Assembly (NCBI GenBank): GCA_043816955.1
Contig: JBDRHL010000061.1
Span: 1-33,414 of the forward strand
DNA length: 33,414 bases
DNA from: JBDRHL01 sp043816955
GTDB lineage: Bacteria > Planctomycetota > Phycisphaerae > Sedimentisphaerales > CAYZTY01
Direction: 5' to 3'
Shown here: positions 8,845 to 17,608 of the stretch, one piece after another
Layout of the letters: each line of letters opens with the position of its first letter
How positions within the stretch are numbered: position 1 is the first letter of the stretch
The notes under the pieces: model-generated
Database searches by the model: none
What the model saw: only the letters and a program-made list of their open reading frames with translations
What the model was told of the DNA's origin: nothing
Position numbers and translations under genes: made by a program

Positions 8845-9546
8845 TCAACCTGTCTTTTTTTCTGCCTTTCCGGATTTTTTTGTCTTCTTGCTGGCGTCTT
8901 TTTTGACTTTTTCTGCTCGCACTCTCACCTTTTTCGAAGAGTCTCTCGATTCACTCTCTCGGCGAAGCAGCGCGTAAAACTTATATGTGTCCGAAGCCGA
9001 AATATAATGCTCCAGAAAAGCGTCGATTTCCTGCTCATTCGCTTCCGGGTGGACCAGTTCGTTGGTCTGAAGATATTGCAGCATTTTGCCGGTCAGCGGA
9101 ATCGCCCGACCTCCAAACGATGTCAACATTACATAATTTACAACAAACCTGCCTGCAGATTCCATTTTCTCAAGACATTGCTTGGCCTGTCGTTTCCCCA
9201 TCTCTTTCAGGGCGCCCAGGGTAATCATATCATATTCGTTGAACACCCGGTTGAGAGATGTCCGTAGCCGCTCTGCCAGAGCCCTGCCCACTTCATTGTC
9301 CTGACCGATAATTTCGGTAATTTCCTCATTCCGCGATACACGTAAATCATTCAGATCGACAAAATGACTCTTGATCTTGCGAAATGCCGAATCCGCCGCC
9401 GATTCACTATCCTGCTCGCAGAGAGTTCCGTACACAAGTGCCTCAACCGGTTCTTCGAAAGCAACCTTTTCAACCTTCCCATGCTTTCGCCTGAGCGATC
9501 GGCACACCTTATTCAACCTCTGGCCGTATTTTTTACCCTCTTTCAT
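8845..9546 (-). CDS. Endonuclease III-like (HhH-GPD fold) protein lacking catalytic residues
   Basis: This 233-residue protein is not confidently named. Its central part follows the endonuclease III layout: an EALVYGTLCEQDSESAADSA stretch where EndoIII has its ALLLSAQATD helix, a hairpin-like segment MESAGRFVVNYVMLTSFGG (~128-146), then IPLTGKMLQYL and EIDAFLEHYI. The HhH signature LPGVGRKTA is reduced to MESAGRFVV, so the catalytic Lys is Phe or a neighbour. The VDTH aspartate position reads LTGK. There is no C-terminal four-cysteine iron-sulfur cluster. The last ~28 residues are almost entirely Lys, Arg, Ser and Ala, suggesting nucleic-acid or ribosome contact. It lies between rbfA and hisG in the nusA operon (78 and 58 bases of gap). 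A non-enzymatic binding role is inferred. Confidence 0.6.
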   Translation of the reverse strand: MKEGKKYGQRLNKVCRSLRRKHGKVEKVAFEEPVEALVYGTLCEQDSESAADSAFRKIKSHFVDLNDLRVSRNEEITEIIGQDNEVGRALAERLRTSLNRVFNEYDMITLGALKEMGKRQAKQCLEKMESAGRFVVNYVMLTSFGGRAIPLTGKMLQYLQTNELVHPEANEQEIDAFLEHYISASDTYKFYALLRRESESRDSSKKVRVRAEKVKKDASKKTKKSGKAEKKTG

Positions 9547-9624
9547 CGAAAACTTCTATCCTTAATTCTTAACCCGATCCATCTGTCCCTTTCGTCTCTC
9601 TCTTCCGATCAGCCAAACCCTTCT

Positions 9625-10026
9625 CTATTGCTCGTTGTCTCCGGCAGTATCCGAAGACGACAATCGCCCAGCCCGCAATTCCCTTGACGCCTCTTCTATC
9701 AATTTCATCGTTTCAAGTGTCTTCTTGAGCTTGTCATCTTCATGAAAATGCAGATGAGGACAAAACCTGGATGTTATCTGCTGGCCGACATGTTTTTGAA
9801 TATGCCTGCCGGCGTGTTCTATCGCCTTGAATGTTTTCGATCGTCCCGCTTCACTTGTACCCATCACACTCAGATAGACCTCGGCATTACGCAGATCCGC
9901 TGAAACATCAACATTCGTAACACTGATCAGACCCTCAATCCGAGGATCATTGAGCCGGTTGCGAATAGCATCGCTGACTGCTTCCCTGACCACCCGTGCA
10001 ATCTTTTCTTGTCTTCTCGATGGCAT
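9625..10026 (-). CDS. rbfA: 30S ribosome-binding factor A
   Basis: RbfA binds the 30S subunit and assists late 16S rRNA maturation and cold adaptation. This 133-residue protein carries the family's N-terminal pattern (RRQEKIARVVREAVSDAI), then DPRIEGLISVTNVDVSADL and AEVYLSVMG, covering the KH-like type II fold. It ends with the PHLHFHEDD segment equivalent to the P-LxFxxD motif. The ATG at 10026 is preceded by GGAAA. It lies 18 bases downstream of infB, the usual bacterial order. Confidence 0.95.
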   Translation of the reverse strand: MPSRRQEKIARVVREAVSDAIRNRLNDPRIEGLISVTNVDVSADLRNAEVYLSVMGTSEAGRSKTFKAIEHAGRHIQKHVGQQITSRFCPHLHFHEDDKLKKTLETMKLIEEASRELRAGRLSSSDTAGDNEQ

Positions 10027-10044
10027 TAAATTTCCGAAAATCCT

Positions 10045-12672
10045 CTATAAACTCCGGGCAACTTCGACAATCTCATACGCGTCAAAAACATCGCCTGTCT
10101 TAATGTCATCGAAGCCGGCTATCTTCACGCCGCATTCCATGCCTGATCTGACTTCACGAACGTCGTCCTTGAAATGTCGCAGGGATTCTATCGTACAGTT
10201 GTCTCTGATAACTATATTATTGTCACGAATCAGCCGAAGTTTCGCATTTCTGCTGATTAACCCGCTGGTAACATAGCAGCCTGCGACAGTACCCACGCCG
10301 CTGATCTTGAACGTCTCCCGGACCGTAACCCTGCCAAGCCGTCTCTCCTGCTCCTCAGGCTCAAGAAGACCTGACATGGCCTTCTTCAGATCCTCCGTTA
10401 TCCGGTATATCACGCTGTAAAGACGAATGTCAACCCCGGAACTCTCGGCTAGCTGTCTGACACGGTCCTCCGGGACAACGTTAAACCCTATGATGATCGC
10501 ACCGCTGGCTTCAGCAAGAACCACATCACCTTCGCTGATGCCTCCAACCGCAGAATGCAGGATCTTTACCTTGACCTCCTCTGTGCTCAGGTCAGACAAA
10601 TATTTCACCAGAACATCCACCGAACCCTGAACATCAGCACGAATGATTATATTCAATTCCTTTATGCTGCCCGCCTCTATCTGGCTGAAAAGATTATCGA
10701 GAGTTACCTGCGAACGTCTCGCCAGCATATCTTCGCGTGAATGAACCTTATTTTCCTCGGCGGCATCCTTGGCTTTGTTAATATCCTCAAGACAGAAAAA
10801 GCGGTCGCCTGCCTGAGGAACATCGTCAAGCCCCACTACTTCGACAGGCATGGAACTGGTCGCTTCCTTAATTATCTTTCCCCGACTGTTACGCAGCATC
10901 CGAACACGTCCATAACTTTGCCCCGCCAGGATAACATCACCTTTACGCAGCATGCCTTCTTTTACCAATAATGTCGCCATCACTCCGCGCTGAGGTGTCA
11001 TCTCTGACTCGACCACCCAGCCGGTCGCTGGAATCGTGTTGTCGCCTCGCAAATCCTGAAGTTCCGAAATATAATCCAGATGCTCCAGCAGATTCTCAAT
11101 CCCTTCACCGGTTATCGCACTGGTTTTGACAACCTCCGTCTGGCCGCCCCATTCGGCTACCGTCAGACCATGTTCGGCAAGCTCACCGTAAATTCTGTTT
11201 ATATCATAACTTGGCAAATCTATCTTGTTAAGCGCAACAAGTATTGGAACTTCTGCAGCCTTGGCATGGTTAATTGCCTCAATTGTCTGGGGCATCACGC
11301 CGTCATCAACGGCAACAACAAGAACAACAATGTCTGTCATGTTCGCTCCTCGGGCGCGCATCGCGGTAAATGCTTCATGCCCGGGCGTGTCCAGAAAAGT
11401 TACACTTTTATCCCCCCACGAAACCTGATACGCACCTATATGCTGTGTAATACCACCTGCCTCACCTGCTGCAACATCTGTAGAACGGATCCGGTCCAGC
11501 AGACTGGTTTTTCCGTGATCAACATGACCCAGCACAGCTACAACAGGACAACGACGCTCCCGATGTTTTTTCTCCCGTTCTTCAAACTCCCTGATGATCT
11601 GGTCTTCAAAAGAAACTTGCCTTTCGACTACCAGCTCTATGCCTAACTCAAGAGCAAGCATTTCAGCAGTTTCCCTGTCTATGCTCTGGTTTGCTGTTGC
11701 CATTACACCCTGCTGCAGGAGTCTGCCGATCAGGTCACTGACCTTAATAGCCAGAGCTGCTGACAAATCCTTCACTGTTATCGGCTCGCTGACAGATATC
11801 GCTTCCGGCCGTAGATGTTCAATGGGTTCTCTGGACCTCTTGGTCTCAACCTTTCTATGAATCTTGGATCGAAACCTGTCGCCCATAGTTGCATCAAGAC
11901 GTGCGCGACGCTCTTCCATATCACGCTGACGCCGACGAGCTGACTGAACGGTAGTCTGCTGCTTCTTGCGGTCCCATTCGTCCTCGACGGCAGTCGTTTT
12001 GCGACGACGTCCTTTGCCTCGCTCAAACTCCGCAGGTCCCTTTTCTGCCGGCACTGAACCTTCAGGCGCCTCGGACATCAACGGCTCAACCATCGGAGCA
12101 TTATAATCAGGCCGTTCCACCCGAGGCCGTGCACGCCCCCTGGGACGCTTTTCTTTTTCAGGTTCAGGGGCCTCGAAACGCACCACTTTGGGACCGCTGA
12201 GTTCCGCTGGTCTCGGGGTCTCAAGCATCGGACCAGCCGGAATTATCGGCTCTGGCTCAGCCTTCGGTTCCGCCTTATCTTTCAACCCTCTTCCCACTTC
12301 ACCTTGTACCACTGCCTTTTCCATCTCAGCGGTTACGGCTAAAATCTCTGATGCTGCAGTCTCCTGTTCCTCCACAGCCGCCGATTCAGCCGATACCCCA
12401 ATCTTCTCTACAGCCTCAGCTTGTTTTTTCGGTGTAACTTTGCGAAGCTTTCTTTTGACCCTGACTTTTTTCAGGTCCACACGGCCGGTCGTTTCAACCG
12501 TCGTAGTGTGCTCGCCTTCACTGAACCATTCACGAATCGTCGCAGCAAGGCCCGCTGAGATCGTTGCCATATGGTTCTTAACGTCCAGACCCTCAGCCTG
12601 GCATTTTTCCACAATGGCACCGCTCTTGACACCTAATTCCTTGGCTAGTATGTAAACTCGTGTAGTAGCCAA
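10045..12672 (-). CDS. infB: Translation initiation factor IF-2
   Basis: IF-2 is the GTPase that brings fMet-tRNA to the 30S subunit and promotes subunit joining. The 875-residue protein has an N-terminal IF2_N helical module (residues 1-55, VYILAKELGVKSGAIVEKC), a long charged, low-complexity linker (~60-290) and a second IF2_N-like module (~295-350). The G domain then starts with G1 GHVDHGKT (~382-389), followed by GGITQHIGAYQV, DTPGHEAF and NKID. Domains II-IV follow. The start codon is TTG at 12672, with GGAG nine bases upstream. It lies 75 bases after nusA and 18 before rbfA. The linker is rich in Glu, Lys, Arg and Pro, which is usual for the family. Confidence 0.97.
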   Translation of the reverse strand: MATTRVYILAKELGVKSGAIVEKCQAEGLDVKNHMATISAGLAATIREWFSEGEHTTTVETTGRVDLKKVRVKRKLRKVTPKKQAEAVEKIGVSAESAAVEEQETAASEILAVTAEMEKAVVQGEVGRGLKDKAEPKAEPEPIIPAGPMLETPRPAELSGPKVVRFEAPEPEKEKRPRGRARPRVERPDYNAPMVEPLMSEAPEGSVPAEKGPAEFERGKGRRRKTTAVEDEWDRKKQQTTVQSARRRQRDMEERRARLDATMGDRFRSKIHRKVETKRSREPIEHLRPEAISVSEPITVKDLSAALAIKVSDLIGRLLQQGVMATANQSIDRETAEMLALELGIELVVERQVSFEDQIIREFEEREKKHRERRCPVVAVLGHVDHGKTSLLDRIRSTDVAAGEAGGITQHIGAYQVSWGDKSVTFLDTPGHEAFTAMRARGANMTDIVVLVVAVDDGVMPQTIEAINHAKAAEVPILVALNKIDLPSYDINRIYGELAEHGLTVAEWGGQTEVVKTSAITGEGIENLLEHLDYISELQDLRGDNTIPATGWVVESEMTPQRGVMATLLVKEGMLRKGDVILAGQSYGRVRMLRNSRGKIIKEATSSMPVEVVGLDDVPQAGDRFFCLEDINKAKDAAEENKVHSREDMLARRSQVTLDNLFSQIEAGSIKELNIIIRADVQGSVDVLVKYLSDLSTEEVKVKILHSAVGGISEGDVVLAEASGAIIIGFNVVPEDRVRQLAESSGVDIRLYSVIYRITEDLKKAMSGLLEPEEQERRLGRVTVRETFKISGVGTVAGCYVTSGLISRNAKLRLIRDNNIVIRDNCTIESLRHFKDDVREVRSGMECGVKIAGFDDIKTGDVFDAYEIVEVARSL

Positions 12673-12747
12673 ATCAGTATTCTCCGCGAATTACGGCATT
12701 CTTAATGAGCATTTTTAGCAGGACCGAACTGCTGCTGAAACTTAATC

Positions 12748-13956
12748 TTAAGACGGCTCTTCACTTTCCATGACTTCCTGGGCTTGTGTTACAGGCCCAC
12801 CTTCTGCCGCTGCTTTTTTCGCCTCATTTATGGCCGCCTCCACTATAATGGCTGCTAGAGCCTCTGAAAGTCCCAGCTCGTGAACCAGTGGATCCGGCCC
12901 GACTTCTTCAAGGTCAAGCACTGATATTATTCCCAAAGCTATCAATTTATCGACCAGCGTTTCGTCAGCCCCTTCAACTGTCTTCAGGCAGCCGGCCAGA
13001 CGATCTATGCCCTTGTTGTACTCTTCCGGCGTAAGAATATCGATGTCCCATCCTGTCAATCTGGCTGCAAGGCGGACATTCTGCCCGTGTTTTCCTATCG
13101 CAAGACTCAACTGATCTTCACTGACGACAACAGTTGCCCGACCAAGCTCAAAACTAAGTGCAATCTCACTGATCTTGGCCGGCATCAATGCATTAGTAAT
13201 CAGAACCTGAGAAGATTCACTCCAGCGAACAATATCTATCTTCTCACCGCCAAGTTCATCCACTACGTTCTTGATACGGCTGCCTCGAACACCAACACAG
13301 GCGCCGACCGCGTCGACCTTCTCATCGTTCGACGCTACCGCTACCTTGGTCCGATATCCTGCTTCGCGGGCAAGAACCTGAATTTCAATGATCTTTTCGT
13401 TCACCTCCGGAACCTCAAGCTCGAATAGACGACGGATAAAATCAGGGTGAGTCCGCGAAAGAATTATCTTGACCTGGTTCGAAAACTCACGTACATCAAG
13501 TATCAGACACCGGATTCGTTCCCCGGGATGATGAGTTTCGCCCATTATCTGCTCGCTTTTAGGCAAAAAGCCCTCCGCACGATTATTCAGATTTACAACC
13601 AGAGATCCCCCTTCAAAACGGACTGCACTTCCGGTAACAATCTGCCCTTTACGACCAATGTATTCATTGTAGATACTGGTGCGCTCGTCTGCTCGTATCT
13701 TCTGAATCATCACCTGTTTGGCTGTCTGCGCCGGAATCCGGCCCAGCTTGCGAACGTCAACCTCTTCACCGTTCTTAGATGCCGTTATGGCGCCTGACGT
13801 CCGGTCTATCCGGACGACAATGTCCCCTTCAGGCTCGCCGAAATGCTTCTTCGCTGCAGATACCATCGCTGCTTCCAGGTCCTCAAAGATCGATTCCTTG
13901 TCGATGTTCTTGTCACGCGCGATGTTCTCTACTATCCGTAATAATTCCTGATTCAT
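12748..13956 (-). CDS. nusA: Transcription termination/antitermination factor NusA
   Basis: NusA binds RNA polymerase and nascent RNA, and modulates pausing, intrinsic termination and antitermination. The 402-residue protein has the N-terminal RNAP-binding domain (MNQELLRIVENIARDKNIDK), an S1 domain (~125-190) and two KH domains, with GVRGSRIKNVVDELGGEKID (~226-245) and the GKHGQNVRLAARL motif of KH2 (~293-305). A short acidic C-terminal HhH-like region follows. I start it at ATG 13956, matching the family N-terminus, after GAGAG. A TTG eight codons earlier (13980) is less likely. It heads the operon; rimP, usually directly upstream, is absent. Its leader contains a terminator 23 bases before the start, which suggests attenuation. 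Confidence 0.96.
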   Translation of the reverse strand: MNQELLRIVENIARDKNIDKESIFEDLEAAMVSAAKKHFGEPEGDIVVRIDRTSGAITASKNGEEVDVRKLGRIPAQTAKQVMIQKIRADERTSIYNEYIGRKGQIVTGSAVRFEGGSLVVNLNNRAEGFLPKSEQIMGETHHPGERIRCLILDVREFSNQVKIILSRTHPDFIRRLFELEVPEVNEKIIEIQVLAREAGYRTKVAVASNDEKVDAVGACVGVRGSRIKNVVDELGGEKIDIVRWSESSQVLITNALMPAKISEIALSFELGRATVVVSEDQLSLAIGKHGQNVRLAARLTGWDIDILTPEEYNKGIDRLAGCLKTVEGADETLVDKLIALGIISVLDLEEVGPDPLVHELGLSEALAAIIVEAAINEAKKAAAEGGPVTQAQEVMESEEPS

Positions 13957-13978
13957 CCTGTAATCTCTCAAAATTTCC

Positions 13979-14011
13979 AAAAAAAGTGGAAACCATACAC
14001 GGTTTCCACTT
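13979..14011 (-). terminator. Intrinsic terminator immediately before nusA
   Basis: A perfect 11-bp inverted repeat (aagtggaaacc / ggtttccactt) with a 6-base loop occupies 13984-14011. On the minus strand it is followed by seven T. It ends only 23 bases before the nusA ATG, on the coding strand of nusA. It therefore either ends a separate RNA or conditionally stops nusA transcription. Confidence 0.75.
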
Positions 14012-14256
14012 CAAAGCACAACTCACAAGATAAGCATTGTCCCTTATCTGCTCATACAACCTCCCTGCATGCAGCAAACAACGCTCGTCCTGTGGCCTCG
14101 AAGTAAAAACTCGATTCTATCGCCACAAACCGCAAAATCGCGCACCCGCATAGCCTGATTATGCAACTATGCGTATGCACGGCCTTGTAGTCCTATACTG
14201 TCCATCATCACTCTTTCATCTGCTCGTCTGAAGATGACCTTCGACATCATTCCAAA
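13979..14256 (-). ncRNA. Structured nusA leader RNA or independent small RNA
   Basis: Transcription from the promoter at 14263-14292 would give a ~275-nt RNA before nusA. Reading 5' to 3' on the minus strand, it can fold into a 6-bp hairpin (14237-14216) and a long hairpin of 14 positions with one mismatch and a 13-nt loop (14180-14140), flanked by an 8-bp outer stem with one bulge. A perfect 7-bp hairpin with an 8-nt loop (14049-14028) follows, and last an 11-bp terminator hairpin (14011-13984). No ORF with a recognisable product lies within it. It does not carry tRNA, tmRNA, RNase P or SRP RNA signatures that I can see. It could be a cis-acting attenuator of nusA or a separate small RNA. 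Confidence 0.45.
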
Positions 14257-14262
14257 ATAACA

Positions 14263-14292
14263 ATTATAACCTTTGAATCGTCATAGTGTAAT
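14263..14292 (-). promoter_or_regulatory. Promoter of the nusA leader/operon
   Basis: On the minus strand ATTACA (14292-14287, 4/6 of the -35 consensus) and a perfect TATAAT (14268-14263) are separated by 18 bases. The start would be near 14256, about 300 bases before the nusA ATG. Confidence 0.5.
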
Positions 14293-14431
14293 CACTTTTT
14301 TACAAAAAACAATCGATTTTTTCACGATTGACCCAATATCCCTGCAAAAATAAGGAAAACAGGAGCAAAACAGACCGGAATAAATGAGCCCAAAATAACT
14401 CCTGTATATCCACCTCGTCTCGGGAGTTTCC

Positions 14432-15136
14432 TCATTTTTCAGGCAAAAAACGGATAATTATAACTCGATTAAGCATTTTTACCTCCCCTATCCGTACCGC
14501 CTTCCCATCGACATTAAACACCGGCACAAAAGCCTCACCTCCCAGCAGAGCACCAGCTACCCTCGCACCTGGCTCGTTTCCAGCCCTTCCCGCCACCGAA
14601 AGGTGGCTTTGGTACATTTGCTTGGCGATTATCTTGGCTGCCAAAGTGATGTTCACTACTCCGAGCTTGACTCTTTTTAACTCAAGATGAAGCATCCCCG
14701 CTTCATCCACACTTGGCTCCACGAAAACAGTTACCGCAAAGTTCACACCCCGGTAGTTCACCAGCCCGATCACTTTTATGCCGGCCCCTCCAAAATAAAC
14801 AGTCGGTGCCTCTATAGCGATACCATCTGCTATAAAAGGCCACTTCCCGTGAGAAATAATATCAGCTATTCCCTCTTCTCTGACTATCAAATCAAAAGGC
14901 TCCCCAACTTGGACATTGTTATAAAAATCCGTCGCAAGCTCGTGTGTCAGGTATTTACTGACCGTTCCGTCACCGACTGCCTTCACTGGAATATAGTCAC
15001 TTGGTTTGTGAGTTAATAATAATAACAGAATCACCAGAACAATGACGTCAAACAACAGCCAGATACCTATACGAACCCTTCGACGTTTTGCCTTCTTTTT
15101 ACACCGGTGTTCTGAATTTGTTTCTTGCTCAATCAT
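14432..15136 (-). CDS. Single-pass membrane protein of unknown function
   Basis: I do not recognise this 234-residue protein. A short basic N-terminus (RCKKKAKRRRVRIG) precedes one strong membrane helix (~24-43, IGIWLLFDVIVLVILLLLL). About 190 residues outside the membrane follow, rich in beta-strand-like segments. The layout is that of an N-terminally anchored periplasmic protein. No catalytic motif stands out. A TATAAT box lies 9 bases before the ATG with no Shine-Dalgarno sequence, so the mRNA may be essentially leaderless. It is divergent from pyrF (81-base gap) and sits upstream of the nusA leader, in the same direction. Confidence 0.75.
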   Translation of the reverse strand: MIEQETNSEHRCKKKAKRRRVRIGIWLLFDVIVLVILLLLLTHKPSDYIPVKAVGDGTVSKYLTHELATDFYNNVQVGEPFDLIVREEGIADIISHGKWPFIADGIAIEAPTVYFGGAGIKVIGLVNYRGVNFAVTVFVEPSVDEAGMLHLELKRVKLGVVNITLAAKIIAKQMYQSHLSVAGRAGNEPGARVAGALLGGEAFVPVFNVDGKAVRIGEVKMLNRVIIIRFLPEK

Positions 15137-15145
15137 TTCGATGTG

Positions 15146-15151
15146 ATTATA
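15146..15151 (-). promoter_or_regulatory. -10 box abutting the start of the membrane protein gene
   Basis: A perfect TATAAT on the minus strand ends 9 bases before the ATG at 15136. No clear -35 is seen. If used, transcription starts within about three bases of the ATG. Confidence 0.35.
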
Positions 15152-15217
15152 GTAATTTACTTGTCTTAAGAAAGGCTTTTCTAAAAGTTAATAAACTACC
15201 CTGAAAGGATTATTCAA

Positions 15218-16159
15218 GTGGCAAACCATTTTGGTGACAGACTCTGTGACGCAGTAAAAGACAAAAAAACCCCTCTCATTGTCGGACTTGATCCGGTCTA
15301 TCATCGGTTACCGGCGACAATAAAGAATCGCAACGACATGAATGACGAATTCGATCTGGCAGCGGCAATCGATGCGATTCTTGATTTCTCCATTAAAACC
15401 CTCAGGATTATTGCCCCGCTGGTCCCAGCCGTCAAAATCAACATCGCCTTTTTCGAAAAGTATCTCTGGGAAGGACTGGAAGCTTATTATTCACTCATTG
15501 CAGAAGCCGAAGCCCTGGGACTGGAAATTATCGGAGATGTTAAACGCGGGGATATCGGCCACACCGCTGAAGAATACGCCCGTGCACATCTGCGCAACCC
15601 CGAATTTATCGGTATCGAAGACATCCTTGCTCCCGATGCTATAACTGTAAATGGCTTCGCGGGAACCGACGCAATTACACCCTTTGCTGACTTGGCAAAC
15701 AACCAGGGAAAAGGAATCTTCGTCTGGGTCAGAGCAAGTAATCCCTCCGCGGCACAGATACAGGACTTTACTGACCAGGATGGCAAAGCCATGTATGAGA
15801 AACTTGCCGAAGTTGTCGCCGATGTTGCAAATCAGCCCCACCGGATAGGCCGATCCGGTTATAGCAATGTGGGCATGATCATTGGGGGCACCTCTCCGGA
15901 AAAAACCGAGCAGCTCAGAAAAAAATTCGATAAGGTATGGTTCCTTGTGCCGGGCTACGGCTCGCAGGGTGCAACTGCCCGGCAGTGCATCAGGTTTTGC
16001 AAATCCGATACCACCGGAGCACTTATTAACGCTTCCCGCTCGATCATTTACGCCTACGAAAAACAGCAGTACAGGGAAAAATTCCCGGATAACTGGGAAA
16101 AGTGTGTCGAACAGGCTGTTGTGGATGCCAGGGTGGATCTGGCAAAAGCAATGCAGTAA
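15218..16159 (+). CDS. pyrF: Orotidine 5'-phosphate decarboxylase, type 2
   Basis: PyrF decarboxylates OMP to UMP, the last step of de novo pyrimidine synthesis. The 313-residue length and the motif IGDVKRGDIGHTAEEYARAH (~107-126), with its Asp-Lys-Asp catalytic array, mark the type 2 (long) subfamily. Other landmarks are LIVGLDPVYHRLP at the N-terminus, VKINIAFFEKYLWEGLE, and the phosphate-binding VPGYGSQGAT near residue 246. The start is GTG, eight bases after GAAAGGA. murD follows 16 bases later, so the two are probably co-transcribed. Confidence 0.95.
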   Translation: MANHFGDRLCDAVKDKKTPLIVGLDPVYHRLPATIKNRNDMNDEFDLAAAIDAILDFSIKTLRIIAPLVPAVKINIAFFEKYLWEGLEAYYSLIAEAEALGLEIIGDVKRGDIGHTAEEYARAHLRNPEFIGIEDILAPDAITVNGFAGTDAITPFADLANNQGKGIFVWVRASNPSAAQIQDFTDQDGKAMYEKLAEVVADVANQPHRIGRSGYSNVGMIIGGTSPEKTEQLRKKFDKVWFLVPGYGSQGATARQCIRFCKSDTTGALINASRSIIYAYEKQQYREKFPDNWEKCVEQAVVDARVDLAKAMQ

Positions 16160-16175
16160 GAGAACCGACGGGAAT

Positions 16176-17597
16176 ATGAATTGCCGTTTCTTTAAGGATA
16201 AAAAAGTCCTGATAATGGGACTGGGCAGCTTCGGCGGCGGACTTGACGCCGCCATGTTCGCGCACCAGGCAGGGGCGGAACTAATCATAACTGACCTCGC
16301 CCCACAGAAAGACCTTGAAGAATCACTCGCTGCACTGCAAAAATTTGACCGCATAACCTATCGATTCGGCAAACATGATCCCGCCGATTTTATACGTGCC
16401 GACGTCATTATCGTGAACCCCGCAGTTAGCCCCGATAATCCCTTCCTGAAAATTGCCGCTGAACACAACAGGCTTATCACATCGCAGATCGAAATCTTCT
16501 TTCAGTTGTGCAAAGCAGCAATCATCGGGATCACGGGCGCAAACGGAAAAAGCACCACTACCGCCCTGACCGCCCATCTGTTAAAAGCAGGCCTTCGACA
16601 GCCGCATTTCAGATTCCGAAAGGTTTTCCTGGGCGGCAACATCGGAAATCTGCCGCTGCTGACAAACCTTGAACAAATCGGCGAAAACGACCTTGTCGTT
16701 CTTGAGCTTTCCAGCTTCCAGTTGGAACAGCTCAGCCGGATACAAAAAGCTCCACACGTTGCGCTTATTACAAATCTGACCCCCAACCACCTCGACCGGC
16801 ATGGTACGTTTGAGCAATACTGCAGTGTCAAAAAAAATATCTTCAGATACCAGCCGCTCGACGAATCGAATCCTGCCGTGTCAATCTTCAACAGGAAAGA
16901 CCCTCTCGTTATGCAGTGGTTCGATGAATACAAAAATAATCCGGGAAGAGTAGCCCTGGTCTTCAATGGTGACAGTATCCCGACGAATCTTTCGGGAAAC
17001 TTTACTCTCCCAGGCAGGGCAAATCTGGAAAACCTTGCCGCCGCCCTCACAATCGCCCGGCACTTCGGCATCGAAGATGCCTTCATAGAACAGGCTCTTG
17101 CCGATTTTGAACCACTCCCCCATAGACTGGAGCTTATCGCCACAATAAACGGCGTCAGGTGGTATAACGATTCCATTGCGACAACACCAGTTAGCGCAGT
17201 TGTTGCGCTCGAAGCCTTTGAAAATCCGAAAATAATTATCGCCGGCGGATATGACAAGCATCTGCCCCTGGACGAGTTGGGTGAAAAAATCGCACTGAAT
17301 GCAAAAGCCGCTTTGCTGATAGGTCAAACTGCAGGAAAAATCGAAACCGCAATCAAAGCTGCTGGCAAAAAAAATATTATTGTACGGACTCTCGACTCCC
17401 TCACTGCCGCTGTCGATTCAGCGCATGAACTTGCCGCCCCCGGCGATGTTGTTTTGCTCAGCCCCGCATGTGCAAGCTATGACATGTTCAAAAACTTCCA
17501 GCAAAGAGGCCGGATTTTCCAACAGCTCGTTAAAAAACTCGAAAAACCAACCCCCATAAAAAACACCGCACATCAGACACAATCGCAAAACCGGTAA
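16176..17597 (+). CDS. murD: UDP-N-acetylmuramoylalanine-D-glutamate ligase
   Basis: MurD adds D-glutamate to UDP-MurNAc-L-Ala in cytoplasmic peptidoglycan precursor synthesis. The 473-residue protein begins with a Rossmann-like UDP-binding segment (KKVLIMGLGSFGGGLDAAMF). It then has the ATP-binding P-loop GITGANGKSTTT (~112-123), the NLTPNHLDRHGTFEQY segment, NDSIATTP and the C-terminal LLSPACASYDMFKNFQQRG motif. The frame stays open 98 codons further upstream, but those codons lie over pyrF. ATG 16176 is the first start after the pyrF stop and gives the expected N-terminus, with a weak CGGGAA site. Its presence indicates a peptidoglycan-making cell. It ends 11 bases before the convergent protease gene. 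Confidence 0.95.
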   Translation: MNCRFFKDKKVLIMGLGSFGGGLDAAMFAHQAGAELIITDLAPQKDLEESLAALQKFDRITYRFGKHDPADFIRADVIIVNPAVSPDNPFLKIAAEHNRLITSQIEIFFQLCKAAIIGITGANGKSTTTALTAHLLKAGLRQPHFRFRKVFLGGNIGNLPLLTNLEQIGENDLVVLELSSFQLEQLSRIQKAPHVALITNLTPNHLDRHGTFEQYCSVKKNIFRYQPLDESNPAVSIFNRKDPLVMQWFDEYKNNPGRVALVFNGDSIPTNLSGNFTLPGRANLENLAAALTIARHFGIEDAFIEQALADFEPLPHRLELIATINGVRWYNDSIATTPVSAVVALEAFENPKIIIAGGYDKHLPLDELGEKIALNAKAALLIGQTAGKIETAIKAAGKKNIIVRTLDSLTAAVDSAHELAAPGDVVLLSPACASYDMFKNFQQRGRIFQQLVKKLEKPTPIKNTAHQTQSQNR

Positions 17598-17608
17598 CAG
17601 CCCAAAGC

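Noticed and set aside
13979..14256. Leader RNA as tmRNA, SRP RNA, RNase P RNA or metY tRNA
   Set aside because: It lacks the conserved cores of each (for example GAGGAAAGTCC of RNase P or the GGAAGGAAGCAGCC loop of SRP RNA) and a tRNA fold. A 6S-type RNA is not excluded but not supported.
15491..16354. 287-codon minus-strand frame opposite pyrF and murD
   Set aside because: It has a Cys/Ser-rich shadow composition, covers two certain genes and has no ribosome site or family.
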